Shown here: piece by piece, positions 18,536-26,662 of the stretch
Layout of the letters: each line of letters starts with the position of its first letter
Position numbering within the stretch: position 1 is the first letter of the stretch
DNA from: Zavarzinella sp.
GTDB lineage: Bacteria > Planctomycetota > Planctomycetia > Gemmatales > Gemmataceae
DNA length: 64,000 bases
NCBI GenBank assembly: GCA_041399155.1
Contig: JAWKTI010000002.1
Coordinates: 62,001-126,000 of the forward strand
Direction of reading: 5' to 3'
Position numbers and translations under genes: made by a program
The notes under the pieces: model-generated
Told to the model about the DNA's origin: nothing
The model's input: the letters and a program-made list of their open reading frames with translations, nothing else
Database searches by the model: none

Positions 18536-19527
18536 GTGCGGATACTTCTCTCTCTTGTTGCTTTCATCATTTTTTCACATTTGCGGATTTCAGCTGGTGA
18601 ACTCTTTATTGTCAGTTGGAATGTGGAAAACCTCTTTGATACCGTGGACGACCCCAAAGTAGAAGGGGATGAAGAATTCACCGGGAGGCCCCAAAAAGTG
18701 GGATAACGAACGGTACAACCGCAAATTACGCAACCTCGCACGCGTGCTTGACAGAAATGAACGATGGGAAAGGGCCCGATATTGTGGGTGTGTCGGAAAT
18801 TGAAAACCGCACCGTGCTGAAAGATTTAATTAACGCGATGGAACGCCTGAAGCGAAATTACAAAATTGTGCATCAGGATTCCCCCAGTGGACGCGGGATC
18901 GATACCGCAATTATTTACGATGCAGACAAAGTAAAACTGGCCAAAGAACAGTTCCATGCCGTGCCAGTCGAGCGAAAAGACACCCGCGACATCACTGAAG
19001 CCGAATTTTTACTGAATGATAAACCTTTCTGGGTGTTCATGAACCACTGGCCAGCACGCAGTAATCCTGAAGAAAATCGGATTATTGCTGCCAAAACCCT
19101 GCGAAAGAGAGTGGATGAGCTGTTGGAAAAAGACCCCAAAGCAGATTTTCTGCTAATGGGTGATTTCAACGATTACCCCACCAACGATTCGATTGTTAAG
19201 AACCTGCGTGCTGTGGAAGAGAAAGAAAGCCTTCCTGCAGGTGCACTCTACAATACAATGTGGCCAATCGAACGGGCAAAGCGTGGGACGTATGTTTTCC
19301 GCAACAAGTGGGAAATTATCGACCACATCATCGTTTCGCCTGGGATGCTGGATGACCAGCACCTGACCTGGAAGGTTACGCGGGAATCGGCCTTTCCTTA
19401 CCAGATTTTCACACCGAAAGACGACAAGCAGATTCCACGCCCAAATCGGAATTTTTCAGGAAACATCTACCACAGTGCGGGGATATCTGACCACCTGCCT
19501 TTGGTTTGTATCGTCCAATATCGATAA
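18536..19527 (+). pseudogene. secreted endonuclease/exonuclease/phosphatase (EEP) family protein, two frameshifts
   Basis: A GTG at 18536 opens a signal peptide (RILLSLVAFIIFSHLRISAG) followed by the EEP opening SWNVENLFDTVDDP. This frame stops at 18704. The protein continues in a second frame (PGGPKKWDNERYNRKLRNLARVL), then in a third frame from about 18748 to 19527 with DIVGVSEIENR, HWPARSN and the catalytic GDFNDYP. The first break fits loss of two C from a run near 18681 (FTPGGPKKW restored); the second fits one extra base near 18750. Corrected length would be about 330 residues. Whether this is real decay or sequence error cannot be told here. The intact third-frame piece is 259 residues. 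Confidence 0.75.
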
Positions 19528-19557
19528 TTGCACATTCTGCTATATAGCTAATTATTT

Positions 19558-20583
19558 ATGAAAACGACCGCTGCGTGGCACTTTTCCAATCCTGAACAGC
19601 TCATTGAGCTGGTAGAAATTCCTGTTACCGAAAATCTCCCTCCGGATGCGGTGCGGTTAGCGGTACGTGCCACATCGCTGAATTACCGCGATCTCATCAA
19701 TGCCCGCCAACTGGCCAATCGCAATTTCAGTGGGGTGATTCCTCTTTCCGATGGTGCGGGCGAAATTATCGAAGTAGGCAGCGAAGTTACTGATTTTGCA
19801 ATCGGCGACCGTGTCGCGGGCTGTTTTTTCCAGACCTGGCTTTCAGGTCCGTTTCAAATGGCCCACCACAAGGCAGCGTTGGGTGGTAGTGCACCTGGAA
19901 TGCTTGCCAAAGAAGTGGTGCTGCCCGCCACAGGCGTAGTGAAAATCCCCGATTATCTCTCATTTGCAGAGGCAGCCTGCCTGCCCTGTGCCGCACTCAC
20001 TGCTTTTAATGCGTTGTTCCAAAACACGGAGCAGCAAGCACTTACAGGCCAAACGGTTCTGCTACAGGGAACCGGTGGGGTATCGATTTTCGGGCTACAA
20101 ATGGCAGTTGCAGCTGGTGCCAAGACAATTATTACCTCCAGCAGCGATGAAAAACTGAATTTTGCCCGGAAATTTGGTGCCCACCATGGGATCAATTACC
20201 AGCAAACCCCTGACTGGGGTGCTGAAGTATTAACAATCACTCATCAATCGGGTGTGCAGCACATTCTCGAGGTTGGTGGGCCAGGGACACTGGAAAAATC
20301 TCTGCAGGCAATTAGCACTGGTGGCAGAATTTCGCTGATTGGGGTACTGACCGGTTTTGGTGCCCCCACGTGCAGTCTGTTTCCGCTGGTATCCAAAAAT
20401 GCCTGCCTGCAAGGGATTTATGTCGGTAGCCGCGAGCAATTTGTGCGAATGAACCAGTTTCTGACGCAGCACCAGATTCGACCTGTCATTGATCGCACGT
20501 TCAATTTTCAGGACGCTCGCGAGGCACTGAACTACCTGGCCAGTGGTCAGCACGTGGGCAAAGTGGTGGTGCACCACGAATAA
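19558..20583 (+). CDS. MDR-superfamily NAD(P)-dependent alcohol dehydrogenase / quinone reductase-like
   Basis: A 341-residue medium-chain dehydrogenase. The catalytic domain contains ATSLNYRDLINAR and PLSDGAGEIIEVGSEVTDFAIGDRV, and the Rossmann domain has LLQGTGGVSIFGLQMA. The Cys/His ligands of the structural zinc site are absent, and the NYRD sequence is typical of the zinc-free branch. The exact substrate is unknown. No Shine-Dalgarno is obvious before the ATG. It is followed after 35 bases by an MFS exporter gene. Confidence 0.88.
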   Translation: MKTTAAWHFSNPEQLIELVEIPVTENLPPDAVRLAVRATSLNYRDLINARQLANRNFSGVIPLSDGAGEIIEVGSEVTDFAIGDRVAGCFFQTWLSGPFQMAHHKAALGGSAPGMLAKEVVLPATGVVKIPDYLSFAEAACLPCAALTAFNALFQNTEQQALTGQTVLLQGTGGVSIFGLQMAVAAGAKTIITSSSDEKLNFARKFGAHHGINYQQTPDWGAEVLTITHQSGVQHILEVGGPGTLEKSLQAISTGGRISLIGVLTGFGAPTCSLFPLVSKNACLQGIYVGSREQFVRMNQFLTQHQIRPVIDRTFNFQDAREALNYLASGQHVGKVVVHHE

Positions 20584-20618
20584 TATGAAGTGGGAACTAC
20601 CACAGGAGTAATTGTTAC

Positions 20619-21848
20619 ATGGAGGCCGCACCATCATCGGAACGCAAAAAGATTCGATTTACTCGGAAAGAATGGCAATTACTTCTGATTCTGGCGGCAA
20701 TCCAATTCACCAGTCTACTCGATTTTGTCATCATGATGCCACTGGCACCCATGTTGCGAAGTCAGCTCTCATTAAATCCTAATCAATTTGGCTATGTCGT
20801 TGCCAGTTATGGGATTACCGCCTTCATCGGAAGTATTATTGCATCCAGTTGGCTGGATCGGATGAGCCGAAAAACAGCACTGTTGGTGCTGTATGGCGGT
20901 TTTCTCCTGGCAACCGCCTGGTGCGGACTGGCGGAATCGTTTGAAATGCTGCTCACGGCACGCTCAGTTGCCGGTTTGTTTGGTGGGGTGGTGGGATCGG
21001 CGATTATGGCCATTATCGGCGATCATTTTCAGGACTCACGGCGTGGGACCGCCATTGGGTTGGTGATGTCCTCATTTGCACTGGCAAGTATTGCTGGTGT
21101 CCCATTGGGGCTGTTAATCGCAGAAAATGCAGGGTATCGGGCACCGTTTCTGGTCATTGCAGGTGGGGCGGCACTGATATGGATCTTTGCCGCGTTTGTG
21201 ATGCCGCCAATGCGGGAGCATTTACAGCATCCCGATGCGAAAAGCCGGATCATCGATCTCGTACGGGTGCCTCGGTATTACTGGGCGTATCTGTTCAGCC
21301 TGACTTTGACCTTTGGCAGTTTCATGGTGATTCCGTTCATTGCCGACTATGCCACAAAAAACATCGGCACCAAAGAAACCCACCTGAAGTATGTTTATCT
21401 GGTGGCGGGGTGCGTCACATTGATTACCACCAATTTGATTGGTCGTCTTTCGGATCATTTTGGCAAATTAGTTGTGTTTCGCGTGGTTTGTTTCGGTTCC
21501 GTCATTTTTTCGCTGATTTTCACCCACCTGGGGCAAAGTTCGCTGGGAATGGTCTTTCTGGTCACCAGTGGCTTCATGGTATTTACTTCGGGTCGTATGG
21601 TGCCAGGTAGTGCACTGACCACCAATATGGTGAAACCGCAGATCCGTGCCGGATTTATGAGCCTGGTAACCGCACTGCAGTACGCAGGGATGGGCATTGC
21701 GAGTATTTTAGGTGGGCTGATTATTCGAGATTCATCAGGTGGAAAGCTGCTGGGTTATGGCACCATGGGGCTGCTGGCAGCAGCTTCAATGATGATCAGT
21801 ATCCTGATTGCCGGACAACTCCGGCAGTATCCCACAACAGAAAGGTAA
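20619..21848 (+). CDS. MFS transporter, DHA1-like efflux protein
   Basis: A 409-residue protein with about 12 hydrophobic helices. It begins with a basic N-terminus and FTSLLDFVIMMPLAP, continues with GYVVASYGITAFIGSIIASSWLDRMSRKT, the cytoplasmic loop 2-3 motif of the major facilitator superfamily, and GIVV-type helix 4/5 segments. The similarity is to proton-driven drug or metabolite exporters, but the substrate is unknown. AGGAG lies about ten bases before the start. It converges on the gene ending at 21904, with a strong hairpin between them. Confidence 0.87.
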   Translation: MEAAPSSERKKIRFTRKEWQLLLILAAIQFTSLLDFVIMMPLAPMLRSQLSLNPNQFGYVVASYGITAFIGSIIASSWLDRMSRKTALLVLYGGFLLATAWCGLAESFEMLLTARSVAGLFGGVVGSAIMAIIGDHFQDSRRGTAIGLVMSSFALASIAGVPLGLLIAENAGYRAPFLVIAGGAALIWIFAAFVMPPMREHLQHPDAKSRIIDLVRVPRYYWAYLFSLTLTFGSFMVIPFIADYATKNIGTKETHLKYVYLVAGCVTLITTNLIGRLSDHFGKLVVFRVVCFGSVIFSLIFTHLGQSSLGMVFLVTSGFMVFTSGRMVPGSALTTNMVKPQIRAGFMSLVTALQYAGMGIASILGGLIIRDSSGGKLLGYGTMGLLAAASMMISILIAGQLRQYPTTER

Positions 21849-21857
21849 AATTGCTTA

Positions 21858-21882
21858 CTCCCCCACCAGATATGTGGGGGAG
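21858..21882. terminator. bidirectional terminator hairpin
   Basis: CTCCCCCAC and GTGGGGGAG form a perfect 9-bp GC-rich stem with a 7-base loop, between the convergent stops at 21848 and 21904. A-rich sequence follows on the plus strand (ATAAAAAC) and TTTTA follows on the minus strand after a short gap, so it probably serves both genes. Confidence 0.7.
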
Positions 21883-21903
21883 ATAAAAACGCCCAACAGG
21901 AAA

Positions 21904-22956
21904 TTATGGTAATTCGACAGTCTTCAAGCTGGTGCCACTGAGGATCACCGCCTGAGTATCAGACAGTTTGTCTAATTGGGTAACATCTTTCCAATCTGCC
22001 AGTGAATCGTACTTCAAACCAGCCACGCCATTGATGCGGGTGGTGATTCCTTCGATCTTTTCAATGCCATCAAGGCTGACTTTCATCACACCACGAGCAC
22101 TGTTGGCCATCAGCAGAAAGCCTTTGCCATCTTTGCTGTAGCTGATCATATCTAGTGGGCGGTTACGATTGCCCAGTTCAGCAACGGTTTTGCCTTTCAC
22201 TTTGGCGCCATCTTTGACTTCATCGAGCGGAAACTTCACCAGTGGGGTGCAGGTGTAAGCAGCCAGCACGTTGGTTTTGCCATCGATTTCAACGGTGGTG
22301 AAGGTTCGCACGGGTGCCTTGGTTTCGTATTTGCCGTGGGCACCGTGATAGATTTCTACACCAGCACCTTTGGCAGATGCTTTGAAAGGATAGGGAATGG
22401 TTCGCAGGTTCGAAGCCCACTCTTCGGTGGTTAAACCGGACACAATCACGCTGTCTTTCACAAAGGAAATACTGGTGATTGCTTCTCCGCCACGGCCTGC
22501 GGAAGAATTAGACAATTGCACTTCAGCAAACATCACATCGGTTAAAGACATTTCGGTAGGTTTGCCATCGCTGCCTACCACAATAATGGTGGAAGCGGCA
22601 TCAGGCCCACGACCACGCGAAACGGAAAAGTACACTTTCTTGCTGGTGGGGTGCACTTTCATATCGTTGATGACAATCCCTTCAGCGGTAGTGCCCAGTA
22701 AAGAGGCAATTGCTGCGGGAAGATTTTCCACGTTGACCGCTGCGGCAGCCATGGTGGCTTTGTCGGTGGTTTGAATGGCAACCAGTTTACCCGATTTACC
22801 ATCGCCAATAAAGAGAACCCCGTCTGGGGCGAATGCCATTGCTGTTGCGGAAGCCAGTTTCGGCGTTCCTTTCTTCATTCCTTCGGCACCGTTCGCTGGC
22901 AGCACTGCCAACACGCATGCTGCACAACCTAACAAGAAGTTTCGGTAGTGTTTCAT
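21904..22956 (-). CDS. secreted protein, probable beta-propeller, unknown function (350 aa)
   Basis: It starts MKHYRNFLLGCAACVLAVLPANGAEG, a clear signal peptide ending near Ala24. The body contains propeller-like phrases (ATAMAFAPDGVLFIGDGKSGKLVAI, MISYSKDGKGFLLMANSARGVMKVSL) typical of NHL/SMP-30-type repeats, but I cannot name a family. AGGAG lies eight bases before the chosen start; a start 20 codons upstream would disrupt the signal peptide. It is predicted periplasmic or outer. Confidence 0.8.
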   Translation of the reverse strand: MKHYRNFLLGCAACVLAVLPANGAEGMKKGTPKLASATAMAFAPDGVLFIGDGKSGKLVAIQTTDKATMAAAAVNVENLPAAIASLLGTTAEGIVINDMKVHPTSKKVYFSVSRGRGPDAASTIIVVGSDGKPTEMSLTDVMFAEVQLSNSSAGRGGEAITSISFVKDSVIVSGLTTEEWASNLRTIPYPFKASAKGAGVEIYHGAHGKYETKAPVRTFTTVEIDGKTNVLAAYTCTPLVKFPLDEVKDGAKVKGKTVAELGNRNRPLDMISYSKDGKGFLLMANSARGVMKVSLDGIEKIEGITTRINGVAGLKYDSLADWKDVTQLDKLSDTQAVILSGTSLKTVELP

Positions 22957-23184
22957 TGATGTATCTCCTGTAGAAACAGAGTCTATCTTCCCACAGATAT
23001 GTGTGAGATCAAGCATATTTTTGACTGAATCGAAAGAATGAGATAAACATGAAAATCCAGCACGACCTGCACTTGTGGCAAATTCGGATCTGAATTACAC
23101 TTCCAAGTGGGGATAAACGATGCAAACAGCATCATTTATTTTCACTAGATATCCCAATCTGCCAAAATAAATGGGAATTTTCTC

Positions 23185-24189
23185 ATGGATGAGAGCATGA
23201 CCAGCACAAAAACTGCCAAATCGCGATATAGCAATATATTCATCCGTTCCGGCCTGTTCATCCTTCTCATAGCGGTGGGTGTTTCGATCTGGCAGTATTC
23301 CAGCATCAAAACCTGGCACCATGTGCGAAAAGTGAAAGCAGCGACCGAACTGGCCGACGCCCAGCACCACGTGGGGAAAATTGCTGAACGTGGGGCTCCC
23401 GCTGTTCCTGTGCTGCTGGAATTATTGCAGTCGAACAATCCACTTGCCTGCAAAGCGGCTGCTGATTCGCTGCAAACCTTTACTAGTCAAGAAGATACGG
23501 CAAATTTACTGCTGGAACAGTTCCCCCAGCAACACGATCAATGGTCGCTGGAAGGGAAAGTCGCCAGTGTGGAACTTCTGACAAAACTGGCCCAATATTC
23601 TCCCACTGGCGTTGAGGTGGCACGCCAAACGATGGCCAAGTGGGTGTTGACCGATTCTGTGGTGCTGCGGGAACAGGCAATCGTTCTCTGCCTTCATGAA
23701 AAAATTCAGCAACCGGGGACTGTTGTCCCACTGTTGGATGATCCGGAACCGAAGGTGCGACGTGGGGCAATGCTGGCCGTTGGCCCCACAAAACTGGTTC
23801 CGGTTGAAAAACTGGTGACTTATCTGCACGATGAAGACCAGCAGGTGCAGGAATTATGTACGGTGGCACTGAAGAGTCGGGGTTTAACGTACCGCGATAT
23901 CCATCTGGGACGGCTGTATTCGTCGCCGGACATGCACGCACGGCACCGATTGCTGGTGGAATTATTGTACGATAGTGAACGCGATGTAAGTGTCTGGCTG
24001 CAAAGGCTTTGCAGCGATCACGACCCCGCTATGCGTGCAGGTGCGGTGCGTGTTGCCGCCCGTCGAGAAGAACGGGAATTGTGGGAAGACACAAAACGAG
24101 TCGCCACGCAGGATCCCAACACCACAGTGCGACAGATTGCCGATTACTACAGTAGCCAGATCACTCCAGTGAACGCACGCTTAGAGTAA
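23185..24189 (+). CDS. membrane-anchored HEAT-repeat protein (334 aa)
   Basis: A short polar N-terminus precedes one membrane helix (about residues 22-40, SGLFILLIAVGVSIW), followed by HEAT-like repeats: VGKIAERGAPAVPVLLELLQ, PEPKVRRGAMLAVGP, DEDQQVQELCTVALKSRG and DPAMRAGAVRVAARREE. The pattern 'Gx.AVPxLxxLL' is typical of armadillo-like scaffolds in planctomycetes, where they often accompany secreted enzymes. No enzymatic motif is seen. GGGAA lies eight bases before the ATG. A second in-frame ATG is at 23197. Confidence 0.8.
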   Translation: MDESMTSTKTAKSRYSNIFIRSGLFILLIAVGVSIWQYSSIKTWHHVRKVKAATELADAQHHVGKIAERGAPAVPVLLELLQSNNPLACKAAADSLQTFTSQEDTANLLLEQFPQQHDQWSLEGKVASVELLTKLAQYSPTGVEVARQTMAKWVLTDSVVLREQAIVLCLHEKIQQPGTVVPLLDDPEPKVRRGAMLAVGPTKLVPVEKLVTYLHDEDQQVQELCTVALKSRGLTYRDIHLGRLYSSPDMHARHRLLVELLYDSERDVSVWLQRLCSDHDPAMRAGAVRVAARREERELWEDTKRVATQDPNTTVRQIADYYSSQITPVNARLE

Positions 24190-24363
24190 ACGTAAATCTG
24201 ATTCAGGGCTCTGTTAAGTCTCATTGTCTTTTGGCCCCTTCATGGCACAAGCCAATCGGCAAAATAACACTTTCTCCCCTCATCTTCATTCGTGCACTTT
24301 GAATTTGCTGATAGAATTATCGCAGTTGGAGAAAACTACTTCTTTTTTTCGTTGGGAACCACA

Positions 24364-24759
24364 ATGACAGCCTGTTTACAAAAATTACTTCTGGTTGGAA
24401 TTGCCGTAACAGCCTTCACGTTCAGTGGATGCAACAATTATGGCACAAAATTAATGTTTAACGGCGGGGAGCTGTTTTACACCTCGAAAGTTACGAAAGA
24501 CGAAGCGAATGCACTGGGGAATTACCTGGTGAAGGGTGGCTTTTTCGATGGCGTCAGAAAATCAGTACAGTTGGATAAACGAGACAATGTGTACCTGTTC
24601 CGGATGGTGATGAAGCCGGAATTCGTGAATGACCAGCAGTACATCGATTTGATGAAAGTCTTCAGCAAAGAATTATCCGACGAGGTCTTTAATAAAGCCG
24701 CCGTTGAAATGCACATGTGCGATGAAAAACTGAAAACGATCAAAGTGGTTAATCCGTAA
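24364..24759 (+). CDS. small lipoprotein, unknown function (131 aa)
   Basis: It begins MTACLQKLLLVGIAVTAF and has a lipobox FSGC (Cys about residue 23), so lipidation and export are predicted. The mature part is about 109 residues with no recognised domain; GGELFYTSKVTKDEANALG and LMKVFSKELSDEVFNKAAVEMHMCD are notable. GGGAA lies upstream of the chosen ATG. It is flanked by convergent and unrelated genes, so context gives no function. Confidence 0.75.
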   Translation: MTACLQKLLLVGIAVTAFTFSGCNNYGTKLMFNGGELFYTSKVTKDEANALGNYLVKGGFFDGVRKSVQLDKRDNVYLFRMVMKPEFVNDQQYIDLMKVFSKELSDEVFNKAAVEMHMCDEKLKTIKVVNP

Positions 24760-24786
24760 TTTCATTTCCCACCATTCTACAGTTGT

Positions 24787-25140
24787 TCAAGTTCCTTCTT
24801 GAAATGGCACCTTCGAAAAAGTTTTGATGAATGCCATTGTCCAGACAATCAAGATCAAAGGACTCAAAACAGTTGCTATCACCAGGGCAGGCACAATTCC
24901 AAACAGGATTTTTTTCCGCATGCATGGTGGGCAAAAGAAAAACCCCTTCGACTGCCGAACGAAAAAAAATATCCCAAAGAAAAGATAATTCAGAATGTAT
25001 AGCCGTGTAAAGCGGGAAGGTTTTCGACAACTCTCACATTCATACTCTTCATACACTTCTGGCCGTGGCTGCCATGCAGGAAGTCCGCTGTAAGGAGATG
25101 CCCGATGTTGTTTCGGCTGATTATCTTCTTCCTCATTCAT
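24787..25140 (-). CDS. small zinc-ribbon membrane protein, unknown function (117 aa)
   Basis: A soluble N-terminus contains CESCRK (about residue 35), followed by a hydrophobic segment (LYILNYLFFGIFFFV), then FFFCPPCMRKK and a second long hydrophobic helix (ILFGIVPALVIATVLSPLIL). The two CxxC pairs could bind one zinc with the membrane segment between them. It converges on the lipoprotein gene with 27 bases between stops. Unknown family. Confidence 0.65.
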   Translation of the reverse strand: MNEEEDNQPKQHRASPYSGLPAWQPRPEVYEEYECESCRKPSRFTRLYILNYLFFGIFFFVRQSKGFFFCPPCMRKKILFGIVPALVIATVLSPLILIVWTMAFIKTFSKVPFQEGT

Positions 25141-25279
25141 CGAGAATATCTACCTTGAATCATTTGAGATGCCACGGTTGACGTAAAAGTTATCCTAATG
25201 GTACCCAGTTCCCATCTTCCGTCAACGCCTGTGGTACTCCCACTTGCAAATATCGCCATTCTGGGTTATGCCGTGCGGC

Positions 25280-26230
25280 ATGAACAGCTACATTCTTCTT
25301 ATGTGTCTGGGGATGACCCCCTCTGGCCTGGTGTGCGACAAAGCCCACGTGGATCTGGGGAAGGTGCGTGGCACATCCACTGTTGTACATTCGTTTGAAG
25401 TTAAGAATGCCAGCCAGGAGTCGTGCTCCATTACGGAGATTGCAGGCAGTTGCAACTGTTTTCGTAAGTCTATTGCCAGTAAGACCTTAGGTGCAGGAGA
25501 CAGTACCACGATTCAGTTGGGAATTAACGCCCTTGCTCAACCCGAAGGGAAGCACCTCTGGAAATTTGTGGTTCGCACCGTGACAGCAGGTGGGGCAACC
25601 CAGGAACTGATTCTTTCATTGCGGGCCGAAATCGTGAAAGAAGTCCGAGTCGAGCCAATTTCCCTGGCACTCAGTGGGAGTCGCCCACTGACAGGTACTT
25701 TATCCGTGAAAGATAGTCGCATGAAAGGACTTCAGGTGACACGGGCCAGTACCTCTATTTTGGGTGTCGAGGCCAAACTGGTGACAGGAAAACCAGACCA
25801 GCAAGTCGAAATTGTGGTGGGAGAACAATGCCCACCTGGAACCTACACGGGTGAAGTGAGCATTTTCACCAATGACAGCGATTATGCAGAAATGTTGATC
25901 CCCCTGCGGGTGACCGTGACCGCACCGAATGCGGGTGTCAGTGTCTATCCGAAAGAACTGGATTTGCTGCTGGAGCCAGATCAGGTGCGTGCAGATGCCG
26001 TCTTTCGTTTGAAATCCCCCAATAATGAAAAAATTATCATTAAAAGTATCGCCAGCGACCACCCTGGGGTAACCTGTAGCTGGAAACCGGGGCCAGGCAC
26101 GATGGCAACCGGGCTGATTTCCGTCGATACCACCAAATCTGCATTGAAAGAAGGCAAAATAATTGTGGAATTGGCAGAACCAAGCCAACAAAAAGTCGTT
26201 ATCCCTGTTTTATGGTCAGGAGAGAAGTAG
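25280..26230 (+). CDS. DUF1573-domain exported protein
   Basis: After a signal-like N-terminus (MNSYILLMCLGMTPSGLVC) the protein reads DKAHVDLGKVRGTSTVVHSF and KNASQESCSITEIAGSCNC, the DUF1573 pattern of an Ig-like beta-sandwich with a conserved cysteine region. A second beta-domain continues to residue 316. DUF1573 proteins are abundant in planctomycetes and Bacteroidetes, and probably bind other proteins at the cell surface. The start is uncertain: ATG codons at 25268 and 25280 and a TTG at 25244 are in frame, and none has a clear ribosome binding site. Confidence 0.8.
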   Translation: MNSYILLMCLGMTPSGLVCDKAHVDLGKVRGTSTVVHSFEVKNASQESCSITEIAGSCNCFRKSIASKTLGAGDSTTIQLGINALAQPEGKHLWKFVVRTVTAGGATQELILSLRAEIVKEVRVEPISLALSGSRPLTGTLSVKDSRMKGLQVTRASTSILGVEAKLVTGKPDQQVEIVVGEQCPPGTYTGEVSIFTNDSDYAEMLIPLRVTVTAPNAGVSVYPKELDLLLEPDQVRADAVFRLKSPNNEKIIIKSIASDHPGVTCSWKPGPGTMATGLISVDTTKSALKEGKIIVELAEPSQQKVVIPVLWSGEK

Positions 26231-26280
26231 TGCAGAAAACCGATAATACTGGAAAGTGCATGAAGTAACCCGACAAAACA

Positions 26281-26292
26281 CCCCACGTGGGG
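26281..26292. other. perfect 12-bp palindrome CCCCACGTGGGG
   Basis: It lies between the DUF1573 gene and the small gene at 26306, immediately ahead of the latter's ribosome binding site. Words of the type CCCCAC/GTGGGG are frequent throughout the window, so this may be one member of an overused word class rather than a specific operator. Confidence 0.3.
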
Positions 26293-26305
26293 CTGGGGGA
26301 GTGCG

Positions 26306-26485
26306 ATGAAAACTGCAAATGTTGATGAAAAAGCAAAAGAAACAGAAGAAGTTCTCCCACGTTACGCCGCAACGATGCAGCCGGAAACCCGCCTGTACCG
26401 CTTTGCCTGGTTTGTGTGGCTGATTTGCGTATTTCTGGGCATGATTCTCAGCCTGATTATGTATCTGAAAGACAAGTTTTCGTAA
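26306..26485 (+). CDS. small single-pass membrane protein (59 aa)
   Basis: A 59-codon frame too short for most gene finders, with a very good ribosome binding site (GGGGGAG four bases before ATG). It starts MKTANVDEKAKETEEVLPRY, is acidic and lysine-rich, and ends with one membrane helix (about residues 35-54, WFVWLICVFLGMILSLIMYL) and KDKFS. Function is unknown. It follows the DUF1573 gene by 75 bases on the same strand and may be cotranscribed. Confidence 0.6.
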   Translation: MKTANVDEKAKETEEVLPRYAATMQPETRLYRFAWFVWLICVFLGMILSLIMYLKDKFS

Positions 26486-26662
26486 CCCACGCGAACTGGC
26501 ATGTTATGAGTAAATTCTCATTTTATGGGGTCTGATTACCACTTTTTTTGCCTGATTCCTGCCATTCATGAAGATAGTTGGTATTTCCCATCAACTTTTA
26601 ATCTTTACTCGACTACAAAATAGGTCAGAAGTCACATTTCTCATCTTTTTTGGGGATTCACC

